DNA from: Alphaproteobacteria bacterium CG11_big_fil_rev_8_21_14_0_20_39_49
GTDB taxonomy: Bacteria; Pseudomonadota; Alphaproteobacteria; Rickettsiales; UBA6187
Direction of reading: 5' to 3'
DNA: 43,950 nt
Assembly (NCBI GenBank): GCA_002787635.1
Contig: PCXK01000026.1
Span: 117,759-161,708 of the forward strand
Positions 34,085-42,225 of the stretch are shown piece after piece. Both the position numbers and the translations under genes were made by a program. Under the pieces are notes generated by a model, which searched no databases, had not been told where the DNA came from, and saw only the letters and a program-made list of their open reading frames with translations. The first letter of the stretch is position 1; each line of letters opens with the position of its first letter.

Positions 34085-34783
34085 ATGAAAGTTTCTATTT
34101 CATTTATGCAGAATTTATTTCAGCATCTGAAACGGTTTTGGGGCAGTAATCCCATAATAATGTTTGTTGCCGCTATAGCAATATCGGCAAGTGCATCTGC
34201 CCGCCCCGTTTCATACCCCGAAGGGTGGACTATTATGCAGACTAATAACACGAACAGCAACAATCTGCATGTCCATTATTCACCGACAGCCAAGTATTCT
34301 ATCGGCTATAAAGGGGAGTATCACAGGGCGGAAGAATGGCAGTTCCACGGTATTCAGCTAAATTATCTGGCTCGGAGGGTAAATAAAAAAAGCTCTCAAG
34401 CCAATATTTATCTGAAATCGGTAATAGGGGCTGCCTATAGTGATTATGGGGCTTTTGACAATAAGACGCAAGCCGCCGCATCAATAGGCATAGCCACAGA
34501 CTGGGAAACAAGGAGGTATTTCACTTCATATGAAAACCGCCTTACCTATGCCGGTGATATCGAGAAATCCTTTGAACAAAAGGCGAGGGTAGGGATAGCC
34601 CCGTATCTGGGTAATTATGGCGACCTGCATACATGGCTGATGCTGGAAGTTGACCACAGTCCCGAACGTGCCGATGAGGTTATTTATACACCGATGGTAA
34701 GGCTGTTTAAGGACGTGTATTTGTTTGAATTCGGTGTCAGCAGTAACAAAGATTTATTAATTAATACGGTAATAAGATTTTAA
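34085..34783 (+). CDS. Probable outer-membrane beta-barrel protein of the metal module
   Basis: AAAGGAG about 9 bp before the ATG at 34085 fixes the start. The N-terminus (about 40 residues) is a long signal peptide with hydrophobic core IIMFVAAIAISASASA and a likely cut before RPVSYP. The body has many alternating strands (HVHYSPTAKYSIGYKGEY, NIYLKSVIGAAYSDYG, YFTSYENRLTYAG, HTWLMLEVDH, YLFEFGVSS) and ends in Phe, typical of outer-membrane barrels. Residues 8-16 (MQNLFQHLK) are encoded by sequence matching one arm of the dispersed palindromic repeat. Length 232 residues. I do not recognise the exact family. The HMA gene follows after 11 bp. Confidence 0.65.
   Translation: MKVSISFMQNLFQHLKRFWGSNPIIMFVAAIAISASASARPVSYPEGWTIMQTNNTNSNNLHVHYSPTAKYSIGYKGEYHRAEEWQFHGIQLNYLARRVNKKSSQANIYLKSVIGAAYSDYGAFDNKTQAAASIGIATDWETRRYFTSYENRLTYAGDIEKSFEQKARVGIAPYLGNYGDLHTWLMLEVDHSPERADEVIYTPMVRLFKDVYLFEFGVSSNKDLLINTVIRF
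34106..34131 (+). repeat. Arm of the palindromic repeat inside a coding sequence
   Basis: These 26 bases differ at only four positions from the left arm of copy B at 15487-15512 and encode MQNLFQHLK. Only the left arm is present; the right arm is not recognisable. Confidence 0.6.
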
Positions 34784-34794
34784 GGAGAAATAAC

Positions 34795-35166
34795 ATGAAT
34801 AAAATATTTTTATCAATTTCAATTGCAGTTTTGTTTTTAACAACTAACGCTTTTGCTAACCACCCCGCACATTCGCATGATAATGAGCGAGATGAAGCCA
34901 CACAGGCAAAAACGGGGAGCGTTGAGGGTACTGCCTGCGAAGATATAGTAAACGTGTCTGTAAACGGTCTTGTATGCGATTTTTGTGCAAGGGCTTTAGA
35001 AAAGACCTTCGGTAAACAAGATGAGGTTTCCCGAATCAACGTAGACCTTGAAAAAGGGCAGGTGGCTATAGCCATGAAAGAAGGTATGACCTTATCTGAC
35101 GAGATGCTTACTAAGCTTATTACTGATTCGGGATATAACGTAACCGTAATTGATAAGGGTTGCTAA
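34795..35166 (+). CDS. Periplasmic heavy-metal-associated (HMA) domain protein, MerP-like
   Basis: This 123-residue protein has a signal peptide (KIFLSISIAVLFLTTNAFA) followed by a His-rich mature start (NHPAHSHDN). An HMA-type ferredoxin-like fold covers about residues 50-120: VNVSVNGLVCDFCARALEK with the metal-binding Cys pair C61-x-x-C64, SRINVDLEKGQVAIAM, and ITDSGYNVTVID. An extra Cys at 48 and a C-terminal Cys at 123 are unusual. AAGGAG precedes the ATG and overlaps the end of the preceding gene. Mature MerP and CopZ are about the same size, so it probably carries a soft metal ion to the membrane partner downstream, whose ATG is 1 bp after this stop. Confidence 0.85.
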   Translation: MNKIFLSISIAVLFLTTNAFANHPAHSHDNERDEATQAKTGSVEGTACEDIVNVSVNGLVCDFCARALEKTFGKQDEVSRINVDLEKGQVAIAMKEGMTLSDEMLTKLITDSGYNVTVIDKGC

Positions 35167-35167
35167 C

Positions 35168-35563
35168 ATGGATAATGAAGCTGAAAATTACGGCAAGAAA
35201 CAGACGTTCTTGCCGTTTATTAGCCTTTTTACATCCGTGGGTACACTTGTTTGCTGTGCGTTACCTGCCTTGCTGGTGACGATAGGGGCGGGGGCGGTTC
35301 TTGCCGGACTGGTAAGTTCTGTTCCCTGGCTTGTTGCCTTATCTAAATATAAAATATGGACATTTAGCATTGCGGGATTTCTTATTATCGTATCGGGGAT
35401 AGTACGCTATAAAAACCGCAATGCACCTTGCCCCATAGACCCGAAACAGGCAAAAGCCTGTATGAAGCTGCGGAGGATAAGCTCGGTTATGTACCGGCTT
35501 TCGGTCGTCATTTATATGATAGGGTTCTTTTTTGCGTTTGTAGCAAGTAAAGTTTTTTATTAG
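35168..35563 (+). CDS. MerT-like inner-membrane metal transport protein
   Basis: I place the start at the ATG at 35168 with AAGGG before it; the frame is open from 35150. The 131-residue protein has three hydrophobic segments (about 15-46, 63-81 and 105-128). The first holds a vicinal Cys pair (TLVCCALPAL, C29 and C30) and the loop after the second holds two Cys (PCPIDPKQAKACMK, C88 and C98). That is the Cys layout of MerT, which passes Hg(II) from MerP through the membrane. No merA, merR or copA is nearby, so the metal is open: Cu or another soft metal is as possible as Hg. It is the last gene of the module. Confidence 0.75.
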   Translation: MDNEAENYGKKQTFLPFISLFTSVGTLVCCALPALLVTIGAGAVLAGLVSSVPWLVALSKYKIWTFSIAGFLIIVSGIVRYKNRNAPCPIDPKQAKACMKLRRISSVMYRLSVVIYMIGFFFAFVASKVFY

Positions 35564-35572
35564 GATTAAAAG

Positions 35573-35593
35573 CCCTCTCCCACAGGGAGAGGG
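35573..35593. repeat. CCCTCTCCC/GGGAGAGGG hairpin between convergent genes
   Basis: A perfect 9-bp stem with an ACA loop lies 10 bp after the MerT-like gene and 37 bp after the convergent histidine kinase stop. It may stop transcription from both sides, but there is no T-run directly after it. Its relative is at 15390-15410. Confidence 0.6.
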
Positions 35594-35629
35594 AGTCTAA
35601 CAAAATGAAAATCGATGCTTTTTTTCGAT

Positions 35630-37363
35630 TTAGTTCATCAGGACTTCCGGACGTTCCTGTAACTTTTTCGTTTCGGCTATGACATCAGGGCGTATTCTGG
35701 AACTTGGTAGTATTACATTTGCCGTTGTACCCACTCCTACCTTGCTATCAAGCCTGAAAGTGCCGCCATGCATACGGGTAAGCATCTGGCACAGCGGAAG
35801 CCCAAGACCTGTTCCCTGATCCACGTCATCGCCGTGAACCTGTTCAAATACCGCCATTGCTTTGGGTATGTCCTTAGAGTCAATGCCGCGTCCGGTATCG
35901 CTTACCGAGATAACAATGTTATTTTTTTTGTCGTAATGGCTGGAAACTACTATGCTGCCGCTTTCAGGCGTGAATTTAACGGAATTTGATAAAAGGTTTA
36001 AAATTATCTGTTTTATCTTTCTTCTGTCGGCGTAGATATAACTCTCGTTTTGCCCTACTTCGTTTATGACGTTAACACCTTTAGTGCGTGCCTTTTGTTC
36101 AATTATACGTATTGATGAGTTAATGGTTTTGCCTATGTCTACTATCTCTTCACGTAAGGTTAGCTTGCCCGCATCACCTTTTGAAAAATCCAGAACATCG
36201 TTAATAAGCTCAAGAAGGTGGTTGCCGCATGAATTAATATCGCTTATACGTTCGGTTTGCTGAGGTGTAAGCTTCCCGAAATAATCCTTTGCAAGCATTT
36301 CGGAAAAACCGATAATGGCATTTAACGGAGTGCGAAGCTCATGGCTCATTTTAGCAAGAAAGTCGGATTTTGCCTGACTGGCAAGCAATGCTTTATTTTC
36401 AGCATTGCGGGATTTTCTGACCTGTTTATCAAAGAAATATGAAAAAGTAATTATAAGACCTATAAATAATACGAAAATAGTTCCGAACAGAGAATATTCG
36501 TTCCTGACCCTGTTTAAATGTTCGAAAATTCCCGTTTCATCAATACTCAAAAACACGGATACAGGCATATCTTTTAAGCTCTGTACGGAATAAAGCTTCA
36601 ATTTATTACCGGCAGTTTTTTCAAATATATCGGTAGATAATGACGGCTCTTTTGTAGCCTCGTTGATAACAGGTGTGAAAAAAACGTTCTGCTTATCACT
36701 TGCTAACAATAAACTTTCCGCATTGCTGTTGTGGGTAACTGCGAGCTGTACCTGCTTTTCGTTTAATGCCGATCTTAGTATGTTTATAAGAAGGTTTCCG
36801 TCTATTACGGCAAGCACCATGCCGTCATACTGACCTTTCAGATTCTCCAGACGGCGGCTGGCTATTATCTGGTTGTCCTTTTCACTGGAAAGAGGGGTGA
36901 TATACAGGCTGTTATCGGTAATTTCTCTATGATGTAAGGCATGCTTCTTGATGGTTTCCTGAACGTTCATGTAGAGTGTTTCGACATCGCTGTCTTTTCT
37001 GACCACTATATCGATAAATCCGTTCTCGTCACTAATCATCATAGCACTGATATGAGGGACTTCATTAACCCATAAGCCCATATTATGCTCCATATCGGAT
37101 TTTAACGCTTTGCCGAACAGCATATTGAAATACTGGCGTTCAACCGCCCTGCGTAAAGTCTGGTCAACCGATATAAAACCTATCTCGACATTTGAGGACA
37201 ATATCTCGGTAAGCCTCGAAAGATCGAGTTTTGCCTGTGATATAGTCTCATTATGCTCACGTTTGTTTTGAAATATGGCAAAAGAAAAAAATAGTAACAA
37301 CGCTATAGCACTGATTATTAATATGGTTCTTAGGTTCGATATTTTTAAAAGCTGCTGTTTCAT
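35630..37363 (-). CDS. Membrane sensor histidine kinase
   Basis: This 577-residue protein has transmembrane segment 1 at about 12-32, a periplasmic sensing region at about 35-288 that looks like a Cache-type domain, and transmembrane segment 2 at about 290-311. There is no HAMP domain. The dimerisation domain carries the phosphoacceptor His 341 in MSHELRTPLNAIIGFSEML. The ATPase domain has NLLSNSVKFTPE, DTGRG (489-493) and GTGLGL (517-522). The layout is similar to PleC/DivJ-like kinases of alphaproteobacteria. No response regulator is adjacent, so its partner is elsewhere. The 130 bp before it are shared with comM and hold a 7-bp direct repeat. Confidence 0.92.
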   Translation of the reverse strand: MKQQLLKISNLRTILIISAIALLLFFSFAIFQNKREHNETISQAKLDLSRLTEILSSNVEIGFISVDQTLRRAVERQYFNMLFGKALKSDMEHNMGLWVNEVPHISAMMISDENGFIDIVVRKDSDVETLYMNVQETIKKHALHHREITDNSLYITPLSSEKDNQIIASRRLENLKGQYDGMVLAVIDGNLLINILRSALNEKQVQLAVTHNSNAESLLLASDKQNVFFTPVINEATKEPSLSTDIFEKTAGNKLKLYSVQSLKDMPVSVFLSIDETGIFEHLNRVRNEYSLFGTIFVLFIGLIITFSYFFDKQVRKSRNAENKALLASQAKSDFLAKMSHELRTPLNAIIGFSEMLAKDYFGKLTPQQTERISDINSCGNHLLELINDVLDFSKGDAGKLTLREEIVDIGKTINSSIRIIEQKARTKGVNVINEVGQNESYIYADRRKIKQIILNLLSNSVKFTPESGSIVVSSHYDKKNNIVISVSDTGRGIDSKDIPKAMAVFEQVHGDDVDQGTGLGLPLCQMLTRMHGGTFRLDSKVGVGTTANVILPSSRIRPDVIAETKKLQERPEVLMN

Positions 37364-37447
37364 TGTGTTTAATTATAAAAAAATGTATATTTCGATTAAT
37401 TTGTCTAATTAAAACGTGTATTACAAAGGGTAACTTATTAGATAAAA

Positions 37448-37465
37448 GTTAACGAAAGGTTAACG
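37448..37465. promoter_or_regulatory. GTTAACG direct repeat, possible operator
   Basis: GTTAACG occurs twice with a 4-bp spacer, an 11-bp period that fits a regulator dimer binding one face of the helix. It lies between the divergent histidine kinase and comM genes, about 30 bp before comM. No binding factor can be named. Confidence 0.3.
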
Positions 37466-37493
37466 GATAAAAAAATATTTTTATGAGTATAAA

Positions 37494-39002
37494 ATGGTAG
37501 CACATATTAACACCGTCGCATTTCAGGGAATCACGCCTAAAACCATAGATGTTCAGGTTCATATAGCCTCAGGGCTACCTGCATTTAGCATAGTAGGATT
37601 GCCTGATAAAGCGGTGGGAGAATCCAAGGAGCGTATCCGTTCTGCGATGAATTCTTTAGGACTTTCCCTGCCGCCGTCAAGAATGACTGTAAATCTTGCA
37701 CCGGCAGATGTAATCAAGGAGGGAAGCCACTATGACCTTGCGATAGCGTTGGGGCTGATGATTGAAATGAACGTACTTAAAAATGAAGAACTTGCCGACT
37801 ATGTCGTTTTAGGAGAGCTATCATTGGACGGCTCGGTAACAACTGTTGCGGGAACTTTGCCCGCAGCTATCCACGCAGCATCAATAGGGAAGGGAATAAT
37901 ATGCCCGGTAAAGAACGGTTCGGAAGCATGTTGGGCAGGAGAAATAGAGATTCTGGCAGCAAGTAACCTGCTTGAACTTATTAACCATTTTAAAGGGACA
38001 CAGGTAATTACTCCTCCTGCGATAAAATTCGATGAGGCGGCTAACACAAACTATCCTGATTTGAGGGATATTAAAGGGCAGGAAAGTGCCAAACGTGCTT
38101 TAGAAGTGGCGGCGTCAGGCAATCATAATATGCTTATGACCGGACCTCCGGGGTCGGGCAAGTCAATGCTGGCATCAAGATTGCCCGGAATAATCCCTGA
38201 GCTTTCAAGCACCGAAATGCTTGATGTAAGCATGATAGAAAGTATCTCAAACAACCTTGAGAACGGCAAAATAAAGCGTTCAAGACCTTTTCGTGACCCG
38301 CACCATTCATGCTCTATGGCAGCCATGATAGGGGGCGGAAAAAGGGCTATACCGGGTGAAATAACGCTGGCTCATAACGGTGTTTTGTTCTTAGACGAGC
38401 TACCCGAATTTCCAAGGCAGGTGCTTGATTCACTAAGGCAGCCGCTTGAGACGGGGCAGGTGACGGTATCAAGGGTAAACGCACATGTTACATATCCGGC
38501 TAATTTCCAGCTTGTTGCCGCTATGAACCCTTGCAGGTGCGGATATCTGGGCGATGCCGGCAGGGCTTGTAATAAAGCCCCTAAATGTGCCGTTGATTAT
38601 CAGTCAAAAATATCCGGCCCCCTGTTTGACAGGATAGATATTCATATCGAAGTTCCGCCGGTTACTCCTATGGATTTAAGCAAGGAGCCTGCAAAGGAAG
38701 GTAGTGCCGAGGTTTTGCAAAGAGTAAAAACAGCAAGGGCAATTCAGGCAAAACGTTATGAGGGACTTAACATTACCACTAACTCACAGGCGGACGGTGA
38801 GATATTATTACAAGTTGCCTCTCCTGATAATGAAGGTAAAAAAATACTGGATACGGCATATGAGAAAATGGGACTTTCTATGCGTGGATATAACAGGGTG
38901 TTAAGGGTTGCACGTACCATCGCCGATATGCAGGATAACGAAAAGGTGAAAAAAGAACATATTTGGGAAGCTCTGAGCTACCGAAAGGTGAATTTGAAGT
39001 AG
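37494..39002 (+). CDS. comM: ComM/YifB family AAA+ ATPase (Mg-chelatase-like)
   Basis: This 502-residue protein has the N-terminal Lon-like ChlI domain (MVAHINTVAFQGI, PAFSIVGLPDKAVGESKERI, VNLAPADVIKEGSHYDL), then the AAA+ core with Walker A GPPGSGKSM, LFLDELPEFPRQVLDSLRQP (Walker B) and AAMNPCRCGYLGD, and the C-terminal Mg_chelatase_C region. ComM is a helicase that promotes branch migration during natural transformation in Vibrio and relatives. The gene is widespread, so it does not prove competence here, although prepilin-like genes are also present. The ribosome site is weak. Confidence 0.95.
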   Translation: MVAHINTVAFQGITPKTIDVQVHIASGLPAFSIVGLPDKAVGESKERIRSAMNSLGLSLPPSRMTVNLAPADVIKEGSHYDLAIALGLMIEMNVLKNEELADYVVLGELSLDGSVTTVAGTLPAAIHAASIGKGIICPVKNGSEACWAGEIEILAASNLLELINHFKGTQVITPPAIKFDEAANTNYPDLRDIKGQESAKRALEVAASGNHNMLMTGPPGSGKSMLASRLPGIIPELSSTEMLDVSMIESISNNLENGKIKRSRPFRDPHHSCSMAAMIGGGKRAIPGEITLAHNGVLFLDELPEFPRQVLDSLRQPLETGQVTVSRVNAHVTYPANFQLVAAMNPCRCGYLGDAGRACNKAPKCAVDYQSKISGPLFDRIDIHIEVPPVTPMDLSKEPAKEGSAEVLQRVKTARAIQAKRYEGLNITTNSQADGEILLQVASPDNEGKKILDTAYEKMGLSMRGYNRVLRVARTIADMQDNEKVKKEHIWEALSYRKVNLK

Positions 39003-39152
39003 CAATAAGCACCCATGGGTTCGGGCTTTATAAAAACCCTTTATATTGTAACAAAAAATCTATATAATATAGATACAATTTAAACCATGCTGGAATTTTC
39101 TAAATAATTATACTATATAAGGTTCGTAGTAAGTTAATAGGCGGTATCAAGA

Positions 39153-40289
39153 ATGAGAAGAATTATAAATAGTCACAAGGATATTTCTTTTATAGCACGC
39201 AGTCCTGAAAATGAGAACGGCACTTCCGTTGAGCGTGAAAACACTATAAGTGACAAAAATTCCGTATTTGAACTATCGAATAAAAAAAAGAAAGAGATTA
39301 GGGATACGGGTGAGCCTATCAGAAACGCTCAAAGAGGCGGATATAATATAGAAGTTGGTGAAGTAGGCAGGTTCTTCGGTGATAATAGGGAAAAAGCTCA
39401 ATCAGACCTTAAAACCTTAGAAGAAGAAACAAAAGATAAATCACCGGAAGAAAAAAATGATGCCGTCCTTAAATTTATAAGGGAAAAAGGAGAATCCCTA
39501 AAACAAGAGATAAATGATGAAAAACAAGAATATCTAAAAGAAAATGAGTCCGAGTTGCCTATGTTCGGAGGGGCAGGAGAGGCAAGCCCTCAGGACGAAC
39601 AATCCCTTGGTGAGACTGAAGCGATATTGGCAAGGATACGTCAGGTAAACAGGCAGGCTAAGTTAGACCACGAACGCAAACGTGATGTTGCCGCTCTTGA
39701 AAACTCTATTTTAATAGGTGCTGCTGCGGGAACCGTTACCGCTACTGTAAAAGCTCCGTTTGAAATGCTGATAGGGGGGCTTGAAGAAATACAGAGAGAG
39801 GAGGGGATAGACCTGCGTGTATTGACGGGTATCTTATCGGGAGTTGCCTCTGTTGCTGCTGCTCCGTCAAATATTATAAATTTCTTCGCTCTTAGAAATG
39901 AAAGAAAGATTGCCGAAAGAATAAATGACCCTGACTATCTGGCACTGCTTGCAAGAGATGAAAAAGCATTCTTTAAAGGAAGCACTCCTAGCGTTTTCAC
40001 AAGAAAATCAGATATAGACCTAAGCGAGAAAAATACATTATACGTCGACCCTGACAGAGACGGTGAACCCGGAGCCGGTTCTACTATCGGTGAAACCGGT
40101 AACTTCGTAGGTGGCGGCAGAGGGCGTACTAGTGACGATCACGGCGGATTCTTCAATTTTATTGATAATCACGCACAGGAAGTAATGCGAAATAATAGCT
40201 TGAACAGCATTCAGGTAAGCGATAGGGAAGTTAATACGCCAACCCCTAATCAGACCGATAAAGATAATCCTCAGGGCTTGGGTTATTAA
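39153..40289 (+). CDS. Unknown charged protein with two hydrophobic segments
   Basis: I do not recognise this 378-residue protein. It has no signal peptide. Residues 40-180 are very charged and mostly helical (KKKKEIRDTGEP, LKTLEEETKDKSPEEK, ARIRQVNRQAKLDHERKRD). Two hydrophobic segments follow at about 186-209 (SILIGAAAGTVTATVKAPFE) and 222-247 (RVLTGILSGVASVAAAPSN). The C-terminal part is polar, with DPDRDGEPGAG, GGGRGRTSDDHGG and a Pro/Thr/Gln-rich tail. The layout resembles proteins exported without a leader, such as effectors, but this is only a guess. Its 3' end overlaps the convergent lolD by 4 bp, and 150 bp of AT-rich sequence precede it. Confidence 0.55.
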   Translation: MRRIINSHKDISFIARSPENENGTSVERENTISDKNSVFELSNKKKKEIRDTGEPIRNAQRGGYNIEVGEVGRFFGDNREKAQSDLKTLEEETKDKSPEEKNDAVLKFIREKGESLKQEINDEKQEYLKENESELPMFGGAGEASPQDEQSLGETEAILARIRQVNRQAKLDHERKRDVAALENSILIGAAAGTVTATVKAPFEMLIGGLEEIQREEGIDLRVLTGILSGVASVAAAPSNIINFFALRNERKIAERINDPDYLALLARDEKAFFKGSTPSVFTRKSDIDLSEKNTLYVDPDRDGEPGAGSTIGETGNFVGGGRGRTSDDHGGFFNFIDNHAQEVMRNNSLNSIQVSDREVNTPTPNQTDKDNPQGLGY

Positions 40290-40975
40290 CTCTTTTTATA
40301 TTTTACAACCTCACCGTCTTTTAAGGTTACGATTCTATCCATCTGCTTTGCCAGTTCAAGATTATGCGTAACTATCAGCATTGCAAGCCCGACGGATTTA
40401 GCCGATTGTATCAGTATGTCAAAAACATCTTTAGATGTTGCAGGGTCAAGATTGCCTGTCGGCTCGTCTGCAAGCAATATTGAAGGTTTATTTACTATCG
40501 CACGTGCAATGGCAACTCGTTGCTGTTCACCGCCTGAAAGCTCGGACGGTTTATGATCTATGCGGTGCGATAAACCAAGCCTTTTTAAGATATCCTTTGC
40601 TTCGTCCGTAGCCTTATTCATAGAACTTTTTAATATAAGCTGGGGTATTATTACATTCTCCAGTGCCGAGAATTCAGGCAATAAATGGTGGAACTGGTAG
40701 ATAAACCCTATATCCTTGCTTCTGATAGAAGTTCTTTGCATATCGGAAGCTTTGGTGCAATCTTCTTCATTTATTATTATTTTACCGCTTGTAGGGCTGT
40801 CTAGCAGTCCGGCAATTTGTAAGAGCGTGCTTTTGCCCGATCCGCTCGGACCTATCAGGGCAACTGCCTCACCCTGCCTTATATCAAGACAGGCATTTTG
40901 CAGAACTTTTATCTTGTTCTTGCCCTGTGTGAACGTTTTGCTTACCTTATCTAGTGATATCACGACCTTACTCAT
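40286..40975 (-). CDS. lolD: Lipoprotein-releasing ABC transporter ATP-binding protein
   Basis: LolD drives release of outer-membrane-bound lipoproteins from the inner membrane to LolA. The 229-residue ATPase has Walker [10 protein letters not shown] (42-50), a Q-loop region [13 protein letters not shown] typical of LolD/MacB, the signature [14 protein letters not shown] and Walker [12 protein letters not shown], then the H-loop VTHN. Its start lies inside the end of the permease gene (8-bp overlap), so they are one operon. Confidence 0.95.
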   Translation of the reverse strand: MSKVVISLDKVSKTFTQGKNKIKVLQNACLDIRQGEAVALIGPSGSGKSTLLQIAGLLDSPTSGKIIINEEDCTKASDMQRTSIRSKDIGFIYQFHHLLPEFSALENVIIPQLILKSSMNKATDEAKDILKRLGLSHRIDHKPSELSGGEQQRVAIARAIVNKPSILLADEPTGNLDPATSKDVFDILIQSAKSVGLAMLIVTHNLELAKQMDRIVTLKDGEVVKYKKS

Positions 40976-42212
40976 ATCTTAAAGCCTCCGCAGGGTCTTG
41001 CCTTGCCGCTTTATATGCAGGGTAAATAGTGGCGAGGAACGAAAACAAAATTCCCATTCCCACAGACCATGCAACATCAGAAGCCTGAATGTCAGATGGA
41101 AGCTCCGACAAAAAGTAAATCACCGGATCAAACAGCTTATTACCCGTTATTGACTCAAGCCTGCTTCGTATAGATTCTATATTTGCGGCAAAGCTTATGC
41201 CCAATATAAAGCCCAGTAAAGTACCCACAACCCCTATTGATGCTCCGCAAAGGAAAAATATCCTTAATATCATTCCCCTAGTGGCCCCGATGGTGCGTAA
41301 AATGGCGATATCATTGCTCTTGTCGTTTACCAGCATTATCAGGCTTGAAATAATATTAAATGCCGCAATAAATACTATAAGCGTCAGTATAAGGAACATA
41401 ACAGTCCGCTCTACCTTGAGGGCGTTAAATAAAGTAGCGTTCGATGTTTTCCAGTCGCTTACTATAAAAAGCCCCTCCAGTACGGACTCTATCTTCCTTA
41501 CTATAAGCTCGGAATGTTGAGGGTTATCGGTCATTATCTCAATTGAATTAACCGAATCGGGGAACGAGAAGAATAATTGAGCGGACTCCAGAGGCATTAA
41601 GATTATGTTATTATCATATTCATACATGCCGGCTTCAAAAATAGCCGCCACATAATAGCTTTTTAGCTTTGGCATAGTACCCAGTGCCGTAGCACGCCCC
41701 TTCGGTGATATCAGTGTAACCTTTTCACCTACAAAAACCCCAAGACGGTTAGCAAGCTTTGAACCCAGTATAATCCTGTTTTCAAGGGCGAAATCTTCAA
41801 TATCACCGTCTTTTATATTGTCGGCTATCAGCGGCTTTTCTTTAACATCTAAAAGGCGTATTCCCTTTACGACAGCACCGGTAGTAGTGTATTTGGTAGT
41901 TACCATTGCCTGTCCGTCAATTATCGGAGCTAATGATTTTACCCCCTCAATCTGCTTAAGACCGCCTGTAAGCTCGTCAAAATCCGGTATTTCCCTTTCA
42001 TAGGAGGAAATATAGATATGTCCGCTGACACCTAATATCTTGTCGGTTATCTCAGCCCTAAAACCGTTCATTACTGCCATTACAACTATCAAAGTGGCAA
42101 CGCCAAGGGCAATCCCTATAAACGAAAAGCCTGCAATTACGGATATAAAGCCCTCACGCCTGCGGGAACGCAGGTATCTAAAGGCTATCATTCGTTCAAT
42201 TTTTGAAAACAT
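40968..42212 (-). CDS. lolC: Lipoprotein-releasing ABC transporter permease (LolC/LolE family)
   Basis: This 414-residue permease has four transmembrane segments: one at about 22-48 after IERMIAFRYLRSRRREGFISV, and three in the C-terminal third (about 272-295, 318-345 and 375-400). Between the first and second is a large periplasmic domain. The N-terminal FRYLRSRR and the DIAILRTIGATRGMI loop that contacts LolD are diagnostic. Many alphaproteobacteria have one such permease that serves as both LolC and LolE, so the symbol is a family name. It lies 13 bp after proS, the usual order for this group. Confidence 0.94.
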   Translation of the reverse strand: MFSKIERMIAFRYLRSRRREGFISVIAGFSFIGIALGVATLIVVMAVMNGFRAEITDKILGVSGHIYISSYEREIPDFDELTGGLKQIEGVKSLAPIIDGQAMVTTKYTTTGAVVKGIRLLDVKEKPLIADNIKDGDIEDFALENRIILGSKLANRLGVFVGEKVTLISPKGRATALGTMPKLKSYYVAAIFEAGMYEYDNNIILMPLESAQLFFSFPDSVNSIEIMTDNPQHSELIVRKIESVLEGLFIVSDWKTSNATLFNALKVERTVMFLILTLIVFIAAFNIISSLIMLVNDKSNDIAILRTIGATRGMILRIFFLCGASIGVVGTLLGFILGISFAANIESIRSRLESITGNKLFDPVIYFLSELPSDIQASDVAWSVGMGILFSFLATIYPAYKAARQDPAEALRYE

Positions 42213-42225
42213 ACTAATTTTTTAT

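Noticed and set aside
35608-35631. Second terminator at the end of the histidine kinase gene (AAATCGA/TCGATTT)
   Set aside because: The stem is AT-rich, has a long loop and overlaps the stop codon; too weak to list as a terminator.
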